From Streptococcus sp. LPB0220 (GTDB lineage: Bacteria > Bacillota > Bacilli > Lactobacillales > Streptococcaceae): a stretch of 64,000 bases of DNA. The translations under genes were made by a program, and so were the position numbers. The stretch lies in contig NZ_CP044230.1 in the NCBI RefSeq assembly GCF_008727815.1, positions 2,030,001 to 2,094,000 of the forward strand, written 5' to 3'. The notes below the pieces were generated by a model. That model made no database searches and was not told where the DNA came from. It was given only the letters and a program-made list of their open reading frames with translations. Positions 56,763 through 64,000 of this stretch are shown piece by piece (positions within the stretch are counted from its first letter, which is position 1; every line of letters begins with the position of its first letter).

Positions 56763-58309
56763 CGGTTATTAACCTCGCTAATCAACCCTTTGATGTCGAT
56801 TTTCCCGTTTGGTGTTAATGGCAGGCTGTCACGATAGAGGAATTTTGAAGGCATCATATAAGACATCATGATGTTTTCTAAATCTTCCTTAATGGCTTTC
56901 GTGATATCAATTTCGCGCTCAAATTGTTCTTTGACACCCTCTTTTAAGATGACATAGGCCAAGAGATTTTGGACCTTGTGATCTTTATTATAACGCGGTA
57001 CTGCGACTGCTGAGTCAATATACTTCGATTTATTCAAGTTTTGAGAGACATCCTCTAGCTCGATACGATAACCGTTAAACTTGATTTGGAAGTCCATCCG
57101 TCCACCGTAGAGAAGGAGGCCTTCATCCGTCATGGTTCCGACATCTCCTGTATGGTAGGCTGGAAGACCTTCAAATTCGAAGAAAGCTTCTGCTGTTTTC
57201 TCTGGATTATTCATATAACCTTTTGAAACGGCTGGGCCAGATACGATGATCTCCCCTTGCTCACCATTTGGCAATTTGTTTCCTGCCTCATCAATGATGA
57301 AGGTTGGAGAATCTTCTTTGGTGTAACCAATTGGCAGACGTTTCAAAGTAGCTAACATCTCATCTGTTACGGCTACAGCTGAAAGAGCTACAGTTGCCTC
57401 AGTTGGGCCGTAGGCATTGATGATGCGCGCATTTGGGAAACGCTCGCGCAATTTCTGAGCCGTTTTAACGGTCAACTCTTCCCCATCAAAATAGAAATGG
57501 GTGATACCTGGCATCTTTTCAGCATTGAAATCCTCAGACAACATGGCCATATCTGCGAAAGATGGTGTTGAAGTCCAGATAGCAATCGGAAGAGAAAAGA
57601 TGGTCGCAAAGAGTTGTTTGAAGTCTTGAGTGATAGCTGATGGAAGAGCAAAAAGCGTTCCTCCAAGAGCCAAGGTCGGTGCCCAGTACATGACAGACAA
57701 GTCAAAGGAATAGGGCGGTTGCGCCAACATTTGCGGACGCTCTGGCGTTGCAAATTCCTTGTCCGTAATCATCCAGTTGGTAAAGCTGAGCAAGTTATCG
57801 TGCGAAATTTGCACCCCTTTTGGTTTCCCAGTTGTCCCTGAGGTAAAGATGATGTAGTAGTTATCATCCCCTTTGACCGGATGTTTCAAGTCATAGGCAT
57901 GCTGAGCCGCATAAGCTTCACGCACTTGCTCCAAGGACATGATTGGAGCAGCTGGGTTTTCCAATGGAAATTCATTGATGGCAATAATCAAGCTTGGCTC
58001 TGCTACTTCAACAATGGCAGACACGCGCTCCAAGGCAGAGTGGCTATCAATTGGGATATAGGCATGGCCAGATTTTGTCAAGGCTACAAAGGTTGCTAAC
58101 ATTTCATACTCTTGTCCACCAAAGACCACTACAGGTGACTTTTCAGGAAGTCCCATTTGGTCAATGTAGGCAGCCAAGCTATCTGAATCAGCCTTCAATT
58201 GGCCATAGGTATGTTCCTCACCAAGGACATTGTAAACCGGATAGTCTGGTTGTAGTTGCGCATAACGTTCAATTGTCTCGATCATATCAGTAATTGGTTG
58301 GTTTGACAC
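56759..58309 (-). CDS. dltA: D-alanine--poly(phosphoribitol) ligase DltA
   Basis: 516 residues of the adenylate-forming family. The P-loop motif is [13 protein letters not shown] (about residues 151-163), with A5-type [11 protein letters not shown] and the hinge/C-terminal [15 protein letters not shown] with the catalytic lysine. It activates D-alanine and loads it on DltC. The start is a GTG, and AGGAG is 10 bases upstream; the ATG eight codons in is less likely. Confidence 0.97.
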   Translation of the reverse strand: MSNQPITDMIETIERYAQLQPDYPVYNVLGEEHTYGQLKADSDSLAAYIDQMGLPEKSPVVVFGGQEYEMLATFVALTKSGHAYIPIDSHSALERVSAIVEVAEPSLIIAINEFPLENPAAPIMSLEQVREAYAAQHAYDLKHPVKGDDNYYIIFTSGTTGKPKGVQISHDNLLSFTNWMITDKEFATPERPQMLAQPPYSFDLSVMYWAPTLALGGTLFALPSAITQDFKQLFATIFSLPIAIWTSTPSFADMAMLSEDFNAEKMPGITHFYFDGEELTVKTAQKLRERFPNARIINAYGPTEATVALSAVAVTDEMLATLKRLPIGYTKEDSPTFIIDEAGNKLPNGEQGEIIVSGPAVSKGYMNNPEKTAEAFFEFEGLPAYHTGDVGTMTDEGLLLYGGRMDFQIKFNGYRIELEDVSQNLNKSKYIDSAVAVPRYNKDHKVQNLLAYVILKEGVKEQFEREIDITKAIKEDLENIMMSYMMPSKFLYRDSLPLTPNGKIDIKGLISEVNNR

Positions 58310-58327
58310 GGCTAGGAGTCTCCTTTT

Positions 58328-58456
58328 CTAAAATTCGTTATAGATAAAGCCACCCTGACCTTGACCAAGGTAACTAAAGAAATAAAGTAGGGCTAGGAAA
58401 ATGGCGAAATACAAGATCGTCTGCCCGATAAATTTATAAAGTGTTTTATGTTTCAT
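58328..58456 (-). CDS. dltX: Teichoic acid D-Ala incorporation-associated protein DltX
   Basis: A 42-residue frame (MKHKTLYKFIGQ...GGFIYNEF) just before dltA. One transmembrane helix (TILYFAIFLALLYFFSYL) and the conserved C-terminal FIYNEF identify it as DltX, a small membrane component needed for D-alanylation. It is the first gene of the dlt operon here. Confidence 0.93.
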   Translation of the reverse strand: MKHKTLYKFIGQTILYFAIFLALLYFFSYLGQGQGGFIYNEF

Positions 58457-58489
58457 AAGTTTCACTCTTCATTTTGATTGTTACTCACT

Positions 58490-58519
58490 ATTTTACCATT
58501 TTTTATACCAAGTAAGCAA
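58490..58519 (-). promoter_or_regulatory. dlt operon promoter
   Basis: On the minus strand TTGCTT (58514-58519), 18 bases and TAAAAT (58490-58495), about 35 bases before the dltX start. A cre-like sequence with one core mismatch (58543-58557, AGAAAACGTTATCA) lies further upstream; its use is uncertain. Confidence 0.65.
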
Positions 58520-58626
58520 TTTTAAACATAGTGAGAATGTGGTAGAAAACGTTATCATTTCAGATCATTCAAGCCGTTTAACGAAAGCATTTTTCTTTAA
58601 TCAGTTTTTCTGATTGAAATCCTGTT

Positions 58627-59886
58627 TTATTTTACATTCCCCCGATGAATTAACTCCAGACACTTGTCCAGATCCACATCTCTTTCAAAATGGTCAGGAC
58701 TCCAAGGAATCTCTATATCCGGTTCAACACCTTGATCCGTCATTCCTTTGCCTTGATCCAGGCTTAGACAGCGAGAAGTAGGAAACATCAATCGATAATC
58801 ACCATAATCAACGGTACAACAATTGGAATAGTCTAAAATTCCGAGAGTTGGTCTACCTACCACCGTTACCTTCTTAAATTGCTTCATCATCTGGACAAAA
58901 TTATCTCCAGAAGAAGCGCAGTAGATGTCTGATAAGACAAAGATCCGTTCGGGATAGTGGCCTCCTCTAACCTCTGGGAAGAATTCCTCGCTTTCTTGCT
59001 GATACGGTACATAGCCTTTCCCCCGATGGCGAAGCAAATCCTCTTTCATATCTTCAAGCAGCTTGACTGTTTCAGGACTAATTTCTTCCTGTTGCATCCA
59101 GTCCTCAAAGTCTTTCAAGCGCAGATCAACATTACGCTCCGTGTAGAGAATTTCCATGCCATCATCATCCCAATCAATGCCTTCATAGCCCTGATCCTTC
59201 TCTAAACCTAGATGTAATAGAGGGAAATATAAAGAATCTGTCCCTCCACTGTTATGTCTCACATCAATGAGAAGAAACTTGACTTCCGTCATCATAGGTA
59301 AACACTCTTGATATACCCGACTAATAGCTCTCTCATCCATAAAGTTATCCAGACGAAGATAAAGAATCTCATCGTCTAATCGTTTCCAAAAGATATGATC
59401 CTGGATCGGTTCTCGACTGGGTACTACTTTAATGGTCTTTTCTATCCCTTCTCGAAGCAGGGTGACACTCGTTGACTGAGAGACCAAATCTGCCCATTCT
59501 CTATAATGTCTTTCTGGGGTCTTGCTGATAAAATAGGCTTTATGAAGAGAAGCTATCTGATCCAAGTCTCTTCCATCCAGAGCTAGGATCTGATCTCCTA
59601 CTTGAAGACCCGTATCTTCATTAGCTTCCTCAACATACAGTTTCTGTCCATTTATTCTCAAAAGGAACCCTTTTTGACTGGCCTTTTTATCTCGAAAGGA
59701 AACATGCCCGATCACCCCAAAACTAGCTAGGTAAGCCTTAACTTGATAGAGAAAGGCATCATCTGTCATATCATCTGTCATTTTTTCTCGAAAGCGATCG
59801 GGGTCGCATCCTTTTCGATCCTTGATGGTAGATGAATCATGGCTCATAACCGAGATGACATCTTCAAAAATAGCAGTCTTTTTCAT
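58627..59886 (-). CDS. S41 family peptidase without signal peptide
   Basis: 419 residues. A PDZ-like segment (about 70-150, YVEEANEDTGLQVGDQILALDGRDLD) precedes the S41 core. The core contains LIDVRHNSGGTDS and the presumed nucleophile region IYCASSGDNFVQMMK, and ends with the conserved SLDQGKGMTDQGVEPDIEI. S41 proteases usually work outside the membrane after export; this one begins MKKTAIFEDVISVM without a secretion signal. The role is unknown. It stands alone between dlt and the VTC pair. Confidence 0.85.
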   Translation of the reverse strand: MKKTAIFEDVISVMSHDSSTIKDRKGCDPDRFREKMTDDMTDDAFLYQVKAYLASFGVIGHVSFRDKKASQKGFLLRINGQKLYVEEANEDTGLQVGDQILALDGRDLDQIASLHKAYFISKTPERHYREWADLVSQSTSVTLLREGIEKTIKVVPSREPIQDHIFWKRLDDEILYLRLDNFMDERAISRVYQECLPMMTEVKFLLIDVRHNSGGTDSLYFPLLHLGLEKDQGYEGIDWDDDGMEILYTERNVDLRLKDFEDWMQQEEISPETVKLLEDMKEDLLRHRGKGYVPYQQESEEFFPEVRGGHYPERIFVLSDIYCASSGDNFVQMMKQFKKVTVVGRPTLGILDYSNCCTVDYGDYRLMFPTSRCLSLDQGKGMTDQGVEPDIEIPWSPDHFERDVDLDKCLELIHRGNVK

Positions 59887-59950
59887 AAAGGATTCCTTCC
59901 ATTTTTTAGAAACAGTATACCACTTTTTCTTAAAAAGTTCTTAAAACCCT

Positions 59951-59975
59951 AAAAAACTATCCTAAAGTAGGATAG
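59951..59975 (-). terminator. Intrinsic terminator after the DUF4956 gene
   Basis: CTATCCTA (59957-59964) and TAGGATAG (59968-59975) pair around AAG; on the minus strand TTTTTT follows. Confidence 0.9.
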
Positions 59976-59978
59976 CCG

Positions 59979-60662
59979 TTATAGATTCTTTCTTTTCTTC
60001 GCTTTCTTTGTCAGAGCGACATCACAATTTTCAATCTTGCTAATCAATAGATTGGCAAGGGCAAAATCATCGATGTTCGATTCCATATTTACCTCATAGT
60101 TCAAGGTCAGTTGTTCTCCAGCTTGGGCCGTTGTGACAGAAATAAAGTCAATTTCTGAACAACTTTGGTCCAACAACTGGCTGATTTGTTCTGCAACAGA
60201 ATCTTGTTTTGAGACAGTTATGGTCAAATGACGGCGCCGTTGATGGTCTGCCTTACTCTGTTTGTTCTCTAATACCAGCCACACTCCTAGTAAAGAAAGG
60301 GTTGATAAAATGGCCAATAAAAGATAGCCCGAACCTGCCGCTAGTCCTATAATCATGGCAAGAAAAATCGCAATCAACTCTCTAGAACCACTCGTAGCTG
60401 ACCGGAAACGGATCAAACTAAAGGTCCCTGCCACTGCAATCGAGGTTCCCAAACTTCCATTGACCAAAAAGATCACTAAGGTCATCATAGAAGGAAGCAA
60501 GGTCAAACTAATGACAAACTCTCGAGTGTAAAGTGTCCGGTATTTATAGGTCCAAGATAGGGCCATCCCTAGAAAGAGGCTGACCAAAAGGGCCAGCAGC
60601 AAGCGCAAGGGATCCACCGTTGCTGTAGCATTATTAAAAATAGAATCAAATAGATTAGACAT
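59979..60662 (-). CDS. DUF4956 family membrane protein
   Basis: 227 residues from the ATG at 60662 (MSNLFDSIFN), weak AGGTG upstream; a start nine bases earlier exists. About four or five transmembrane helices fill the first 130 residues, with the family motif SLIRFRSATSGSRELIAIF. A soluble C-terminal domain of about 90 residues ends in a basic tail (KKAKKRKN). It overlaps the VTC-domain gene by 8 bases. DUF4956 proteins commonly occur beside VTC-domain genes, and a joint function is inferred. Confidence 0.9.
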   Translation of the reverse strand: MSNLFDSIFNNATATVDPLRLLLALLVSLFLGMALSWTYKYRTLYTREFVISLTLLPSMMTLVIFLVNGSLGTSIAVAGTFSLIRFRSATSGSRELIAIFLAMIIGLAAGSGYLLLAILSTLSLLGVWLVLENKQSKADHQRRRHLTITVSKQDSVAEQISQLLDQSCSEIDFISVTTAQAGEQLTLNYEVNMESNIDDFALANLLISKIENCDVALTKKAKKRKNL

Positions 60663-61434
60663 AGGCAGCACCTACCGTTTCTTGAACTGGTCTTGGGGCA
60701 TAATCCAAGCCTTGTGATTTATGATAAGCACAGCTATATTTTGAAAATTTCTGCTTGACCAAACCATACTTCTCTAAAATATCCTTTAGCCATTTAGGTT
60801 CTTGGCCAGGAGCCTTAATTTCCATGATCACGAAGTCATCCTCTAGTAGAGGTTCTCCTTTCTTCCCATCAAAAAGGCTAACAGCCTGATCTCGAAAGAC
60901 TAAGTTTTGATCGATTGTCACGCGAATCTTCTGATAAGGATAACCCTGAATGGATTTCTTTTCTTTGAGAGACAAGCGATCATAGTAAATGAACATCCGT
61001 GGTTCCAATCGATGACCATAACGTTTGCGCAATCTCTGAATCTCTTGCACTAAGTCTGGATCTTGTATCTGATGATCTACTTTCCCATCTGTCATCAAGT
61101 TGATAATGGCTTGTGAAGTGGCGACTAGACGGAATTTATGGCCAATTCCTTCTTCATCTTTTGACTTCACCTCTAGAAACACTGGACTGTCTGCTTGAGG
61201 TGTTTCTAAATAAGTCCGCATCCGAATTTTTTCACGGCGGTGTTGTTTGGCAAGAGCATCTTGAATAACCTCAAAATTTTCCGTATCAAAATAAATATTT
61301 GAAATGGTTGAGGTTGGGTAATCATCTTCTACGACATATCCTTTTAAGTCTTTGATCAAGTCCTTCACGTCATCTTTTGCGACGATATATTTTGTTTCGA
61401 TTCGTTTGAAACTTGTCTCAATTGTTTTTTTCAT
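60655..61434 (-). CDS. VTC domain-containing protein (polyphosphate polymerase-like)
   Basis: 259 residues spanning a VTC domain. Conserved basic and acidic tunnel residues appear as RIETKYIV (about 11-18), SNIYFDTENFEVIQDAL, REKIRMRTYL, FLEVKSKDEEG and IMEIKAPGQEPKWL. In yeast, Vtc4 makes polyphosphate in this domain. Bacterial homologues beside DUF4956 are uncharacterised or only partly so. It is the first gene of a two-gene operon, divergent from the beta-helix lipoprotein gene. Confidence 0.9.
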   Translation of the reverse strand: MKKTIETSFKRIETKYIVAKDDVKDLIKDLKGYVVEDDYPTSTISNIYFDTENFEVIQDALAKQHRREKIRMRTYLETPQADSPVFLEVKSKDEEGIGHKFRLVATSQAIINLMTDGKVDHQIQDPDLVQEIQRLRKRYGHRLEPRMFIYYDRLSLKEKKSIQGYPYQKIRVTIDQNLVFRDQAVSLFDGKKGEPLLEDDFVIMEIKAPGQEPKWLKDILEKYGLVKQKFSKYSCAYHKSQGLDYAPRPVQETVGAAYV

Positions 61435-61502
61435 GTTTCTTCTCCTTTAAGGGGGGGATCTATTATTTCTAACCTTCAGTCAGTATGAATACGACTTACG
61501 TG

Positions 61503-61635
61503 CTTTCTAGTTTAATGGGACTTTCTTAACTGGTCATTAAGCCAAACTTAAAGAAAACTAAAGTTAAGGTTCCTTTCAGAAAAACTTTAGGAAACTTTCA
61601 GCTAGCAACTTTAGACTAGGAGCATATCAATTGAA
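61503..61635 (+). promoter_or_regulatory. Regulatory region with CTTT(C/A)(A/G)G direct repeats
   Basis: CTTTCAG, CTTTAGG, CTTTCAG and CTTTAGA begin at 61573, 61585, 61595 and 61609, i.e. 10-14 bp apart on one strand. Further CTTTCT copies lie at 61503 and 61521. Such spaced direct repeats resemble response-regulator sites. They lie between the VTC gene and the lipoprotein gene and may serve both. The regulator is unknown. Confidence 0.4.
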
Positions 61636-61650
61636 CGAGAGGAAAAGCTC

Positions 61651-62898
61651 ATGAAATCAAACAAATGGAAATTTTTATTAACGGGGGCCGCAACCCTCAC
61701 CCTACTAACAGCGTGTAGCCAAGCATCATCTCAATCAGCTACAACAAACGCAACAACAACTGCTTCTAGTGTCTCAAAGAAAACGACTAAAACCAAGCAA
61801 TCTGACTATTTTACCGAAAAAGATTCAGACACCTCATATGATGAAAGTAAAGCATCTATTGTCAAACTATCTGGCTCGTCTGCAACTGTTTCAGGGGATG
61901 GCGTAGCCGTTTCTGGATCAACTGTGACCATCTCGAAGGCCGGAACTTATGTCATCTCTGGTGAATCTGATGGGGTTCAAATCAAAGTCGAAGCAGGTGA
62001 CTCAGATGATGTTCATATCGTCTTAAAAGGTGTTACTATGTCCAACACCAACGCACCAATTTCTGCTACGAAAGCGGGGCATGTCTACCTGACTCTAGCA
62101 AATGGCACGACCAATACCTTGTCTGATTCAAGTTCAAACAGTGATGAAGATGCCGATGCGGTCATCTTCTCTAAAGGCGACCTCACCATCAATGGTTCGG
62201 GTACGCTCAACATCGATGCCAAGAAGAACAACGGGATAAAGGCCAATGACACTCTCCACATCACGGGTGGAACCTATAAAATCACAGCTGTAGGAGATGC
62301 CCTCAATGTCAATGACGAACTCAATATCACTGGCACGACCATGACCATTGACGCAGATGAAGATGCGGTCAAGGTGGATAATGATGAAGATACTTCGGTC
62401 GGAACCATGTACCTTTCAGATAACAAAATGACCATCACAGCAGGAGACGATGGCATCCATGCTTCTGGTGATCTGATCATCGATAGCGGAACCTATCAGG
62501 TAACCGAGTCTGTCGAAGGTCTCGAAGGAAAATCGATCACCATTAACGGTGGAGATATCACCATCTATGCAACCGATGACGGGGTCAATGCGGCTAATGC
62601 TAATGCCAACCAAGATGAAATTTTCTTCACCATGAATGGTGGAACTCTCAACGTTGAAGTTGGCCAAGGGGATACCGATCCAATCGACTCAAACGGTAAT
62701 GTCACTGTGACTGGAGGAACCATCAATTTAACAGGGCAATCCGGCTTTGACTTTGATGGTACTGCTACCTACACCGGTGGAGATATCTATATCAATGGTG
62801 AAAAACAAACAGAAATTGTCAATTCCATGCCTGGAGGCGGTGGGGCTCCCGGCGGTGGCGGACCTCAAGGTGGTGGACCTGGAGGCGGACATCCATAA
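61651..62898 (+). CDS. Carbohydrate-binding domain-containing (DUF4353) beta-helix lipoprotein
   Basis: 415 residues. The lipoprotein signal ends in LLTAC (Cys near residue 22). A Ser/Thr-rich linker precedes a long run of beta-strand repeats (GDLTINGSGTLNI, GDGIHASGDLIIDSG, KSITINGGDITIYATDDGV), typical of DUF4353 parallel beta-helices. The protein ends in a Gly/Pro-rich tail (PGGGGAPGGGGPQGGG). It would be lipid-anchored outside the cell and may bind polysaccharide. It diverges from the VTC-DUF4956 operon, a known neighbourhood for this family. Confidence 0.9.
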   Translation: MKSNKWKFLLTGAATLTLLTACSQASSQSATTNATTTASSVSKKTTKTKQSDYFTEKDSDTSYDESKASIVKLSGSSATVSGDGVAVSGSTVTISKAGTYVISGESDGVQIKVEAGDSDDVHIVLKGVTMSNTNAPISATKAGHVYLTLANGTTNTLSDSSSNSDEDADAVIFSKGDLTINGSGTLNIDAKKNNGIKANDTLHITGGTYKITAVGDALNVNDELNITGTTMTIDADEDAVKVDNDEDTSVGTMYLSDNKMTITAGDDGIHASGDLIIDSGTYQVTESVEGLEGKSITINGGDITIYATDDGVNAANANANQDEIFFTMNGGTLNVEVGQGDTDPIDSNGNVTVTGGTINLTGQSGFDFDGTATYTGGDIYINGEKQTEIVNSMPGGGGAPGGGGPQGGGPGGGHP

Positions 62899-62906
62899 CA
62901 ACAAAT

Positions 62907-62937
62907 AAAGGCAGGATTTCTTCCTGACCTTTTTTTG
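62907..62937 (+). terminator. Intrinsic terminator after the DUF4353 lipoprotein gene
   Basis: AAAGG.CAGGA and TCCTG.A.CCTTT pair around TTTCT, followed by TTTTTTG. Confidence 0.85.
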
Positions 62938-62990
62938 TTCCTCTTTTTATGATAGAATAGAAAATCAATCAACTTGTTGAAAGGAATATG

Positions 62991-63653
62991 ATGAAAAAAC
63001 AGACACTACCTCTTTTCTTCACACTCTTGCTGTCTCTTCTTTTTCTATCAGCCTGTGTGCCGGACCTTAAGATCAATTTTAAACAAGTGCCTACTACTAC
63101 CAGCTCAAAAAAGAAAACCACTAAAAAAAGTAGCTCGAGTCGTTCAACTAGCTCAACTAGCACAGGTAATTCCTCTAGCTCTCCCTCAACTACTACGGAG
63201 ACCACTTCTGACATCATCACAACCGAAGGGCTCCCTAGAAATGCCCAAGAAGCACCCAAGGATAAAATTTATGCAACAGGGAACTTAAAAGTAGCCTACT
63301 CTAGAAATGACGACAATATTTTTGTACAAACGCCGGATTATGAAGGGTATACCACTGCTCTTGTCCAAAAAATCCTTGGAAATCCAGAAAAACAAATAAC
63401 AGACCCTGCTTATATTAGCGAATCTTTTCAAAATATTGAGCTAGAAAATATTAAAAATCTCTACCGTAAGGGGAAAATTACAGAAGAACAAGCTCATGCC
63501 TTTTTATTGGGAGCTGTTGATCTGAAACAAGCTTCTAAATTCGGAGTAGATTACACCATTTACACCTATAAAAACAACACCATCCAACTGGTCTTTGAAA
63601 ACGACCAACTCCTCTATATTACGCCAAATCCTGATGTTGTCTTCTTTAAATAA
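62991..63653 (+). CDS. DUF4947 domain lipoprotein
   Basis: 220 residues from the second ATG at 62991, which has AAGGA 5 bases upstream; the ATG at 62988 is too close to it. The signal ends in LSAC. A Lys/Ser/Thr-rich linker of about 60 residues is followed by a globular part with FVQTPDYEGYTTALVQKILG and DYTIYTYKNNTIQLVFEND, resembling DUF4947. The protein should be anchored outside the membrane. The role is unknown. Confidence 0.82.
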   Translation: MKKQTLPLFFTLLLSLLFLSACVPDLKINFKQVPTTTSSKKKTTKKSSSSRSTSSTSTGNSSSSPSTTTETTSDIITTEGLPRNAQEAPKDKIYATGNLKVAYSRNDDNIFVQTPDYEGYTTALVQKILGNPEKQITDPAYISESFQNIELENIKNLYRKGKITEEQAHAFLLGAVDLKQASKFGVDYTIYTYKNNTIQLVFENDQLLYITPNPDVVFFK

Positions 63654-63658
63654 TGAAT

Positions 63659-63687
63659 ATTCTCGCTTAAACAAGCGAGAATTTTTG
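63659..63687 (+). terminator. Intrinsic terminator after the DUF4947 gene
   Basis: ATTCTCGCTT and AAGCGAGAAT form a perfect 10-bp stem around AAAC, followed by TTTTTG. Confidence 0.93.
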
Positions 63688-63701
63688 TTTCACATGAAAC
63701 A
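63686..63701. promoter_or_regulatory. parS-like site
   Basis: TGTTTCACATGAAACA differs at one central base from the streptococcal ParB-binding site TGTTTCACGTGAAACA. It sits between the terminators of two converging genes, a usual place for parS. Binding is inferred from sequence. Confidence 0.65.
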
Positions 63702-63733
63702 AAAAACTCTCAACTCCAAATGAGTTGAGAGTT
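63701..63733 (-). terminator. Intrinsic terminator of the YhgE/Pip-type gene
   Basis: AACTCTCAACTC and GAGTTGAGAGTT form a perfect 12-bp stem around 5 bases, followed on the minus strand by TTTTTTG. Confidence 0.93.
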
Positions 63734-63741
63734 CTTGACGA

Positions 63742-64000
63742 TTAGTCCTCTTCATATTTTTTTGGATTGTAAAACCACATCCCTAGTCCCGCAAATAGAG
63801 CAATGGTCATCAAAAGAAAGACCACTTGATTTCCAATTTCTCCTGTCATCGAAATCGTTTGACGAAGACCAGAGACGGTATAGCTCATTGGCAAGAATGG
63901 ATGAATGGCTTGGAAAAATCCATTTGTCAAAGCAAGAGGATAAGTTCCTGCACTAGAAGCCAATTGCAAGAGCAAGAGGATCAACGAGAGGAAAGCACCG
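63742..64000 (-). CDS. YhgE/Pip family membrane protein (partial, 5' end outside window)
   Basis: The reading frame enters at the right edge (GAFLSLILLLLQLASSAGTYP) and ends at 63742 after 85 visible codons. Two transmembrane segments flank an extracellular stretch with HPFLPMSYTVSGLRQTISMTG, which matches the conserved C-terminal part of YhgE/Pip (phage infection protein) family proteins. Members are ABC-2-like membrane proteins of unclear role. Only the C-terminus can be judged here. Confidence 0.8.
   Translation of the reverse strand, partial: GAFLSLILLLLQLASSAGTYPLALTNGFFQAIHPFLPMSYTVSGLRQTISMTGEIGNQVVFLLMTIALFAGLGMWFYNPKKYEED

Noticed and set aside
61530..61560. CiaR-type box (ATTAAG-N5-CTTAAA)
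   Set aside because: The second half differs from TTTAAG and no promoter is placed correctly beside it, so it was not called.

Overview
The window is a 64 kb stretch of streptococcal chromosome. The protein families, their order and the regulatory sites fit a member of the mitis/sanguinis group, close to Streptococcus parasanguinis or a relative; this is judged from recognition, not from a search. No rRNA, tRNA, CRISPR array, prophage or transposase gene was seen. Most of the window is core genome, with accessory character in the polysaccharide cluster at the left edge, the LPXTG surface protein, and the VTC/DUF4956/DUF4353 cluster near the right edge.

Left to right. (1) 1-7194, minus strand: the first seven genes of a capsule or receptor-polysaccharide locus (cpsA-cpsB-cpsC-cpsD-wchA-wchF-glycosyltransferase), read leftwards out of the window. 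(2) 7382-11412, minus: the anaerobic ribonucleotide reductase operon nrdD - small basic ORF - two tandem GNAT acetyltransferases - nrdG, with a pair of NrdR-box-like sites upstream. (3) 11535-19112, minus: a large multi-pass membrane protein, cardiolipin synthase, a small lipoprotein, folC, and the conserved ireB-ruvX-DUF1292 operon plus a DUF1307 lipoprotein; a roughly 50-bp tandem repeat array lies between the DUF1292 gene and folC. (4) 19249-31016: spxA2, the competence-controlled cinA-recA unit with a com-box, an S66 peptidase, mutL-ruvA-tag, a LytTR/DUF3021 regulatory pair, and mutS. (5) 31126-35030: argR and argS diverging, a small membrane protein, nrdI and an unknown membrane protein. 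(6) 35458-38286: a cell-wall-anchored adhesin with a GbpC/antigen I-II type domain. (7) 38778-50618: the maltodextrin regulon, malQ-malP facing left and malX-malC-malD-malA-malR-pulA facing right, around a divergent promoter region with three LacI-type operators. (8) 50648-58456, minus: YitT-family protein, aspS, a small membrane protein with a DnaA-box cluster upstream, and the dltX-A-B-C-D operon. (9) 58627-64000: a cytoplasmic-looking S41 protease, a VTC-domain/DUF4956 pair divergent from a beta-helix lipoprotein, a DUF4947 lipoprotein, a parS-like site and the 3' end of a YhgE/Pip-type membrane protein.

Several genes work together. MalX-MalC-MalD import maltodextrins; MalP, MalQ and PulA degrade them; MalR is the likely repressor. 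The dlt genes add D-alanine to teichoic acids. MutS, MutL, RuvA, Tag and RecA are repair and recombination functions. CpsB, CpsC and CpsD form the phosphotyrosine system that controls polysaccharide assembly started by WchA.

The least explained material is mainly non-coding: a structured intergenic repeat present three times, with its end hairpin inverted in one copy; the 50-bp tandem array of terminator-like hairpins; a nested multi-hairpin element beside mutS; a DnaA-box cluster; and a parS-like site. The VTC/DUF4956/DUF4353 cluster is the best candidate here for an incompletely described protein system.
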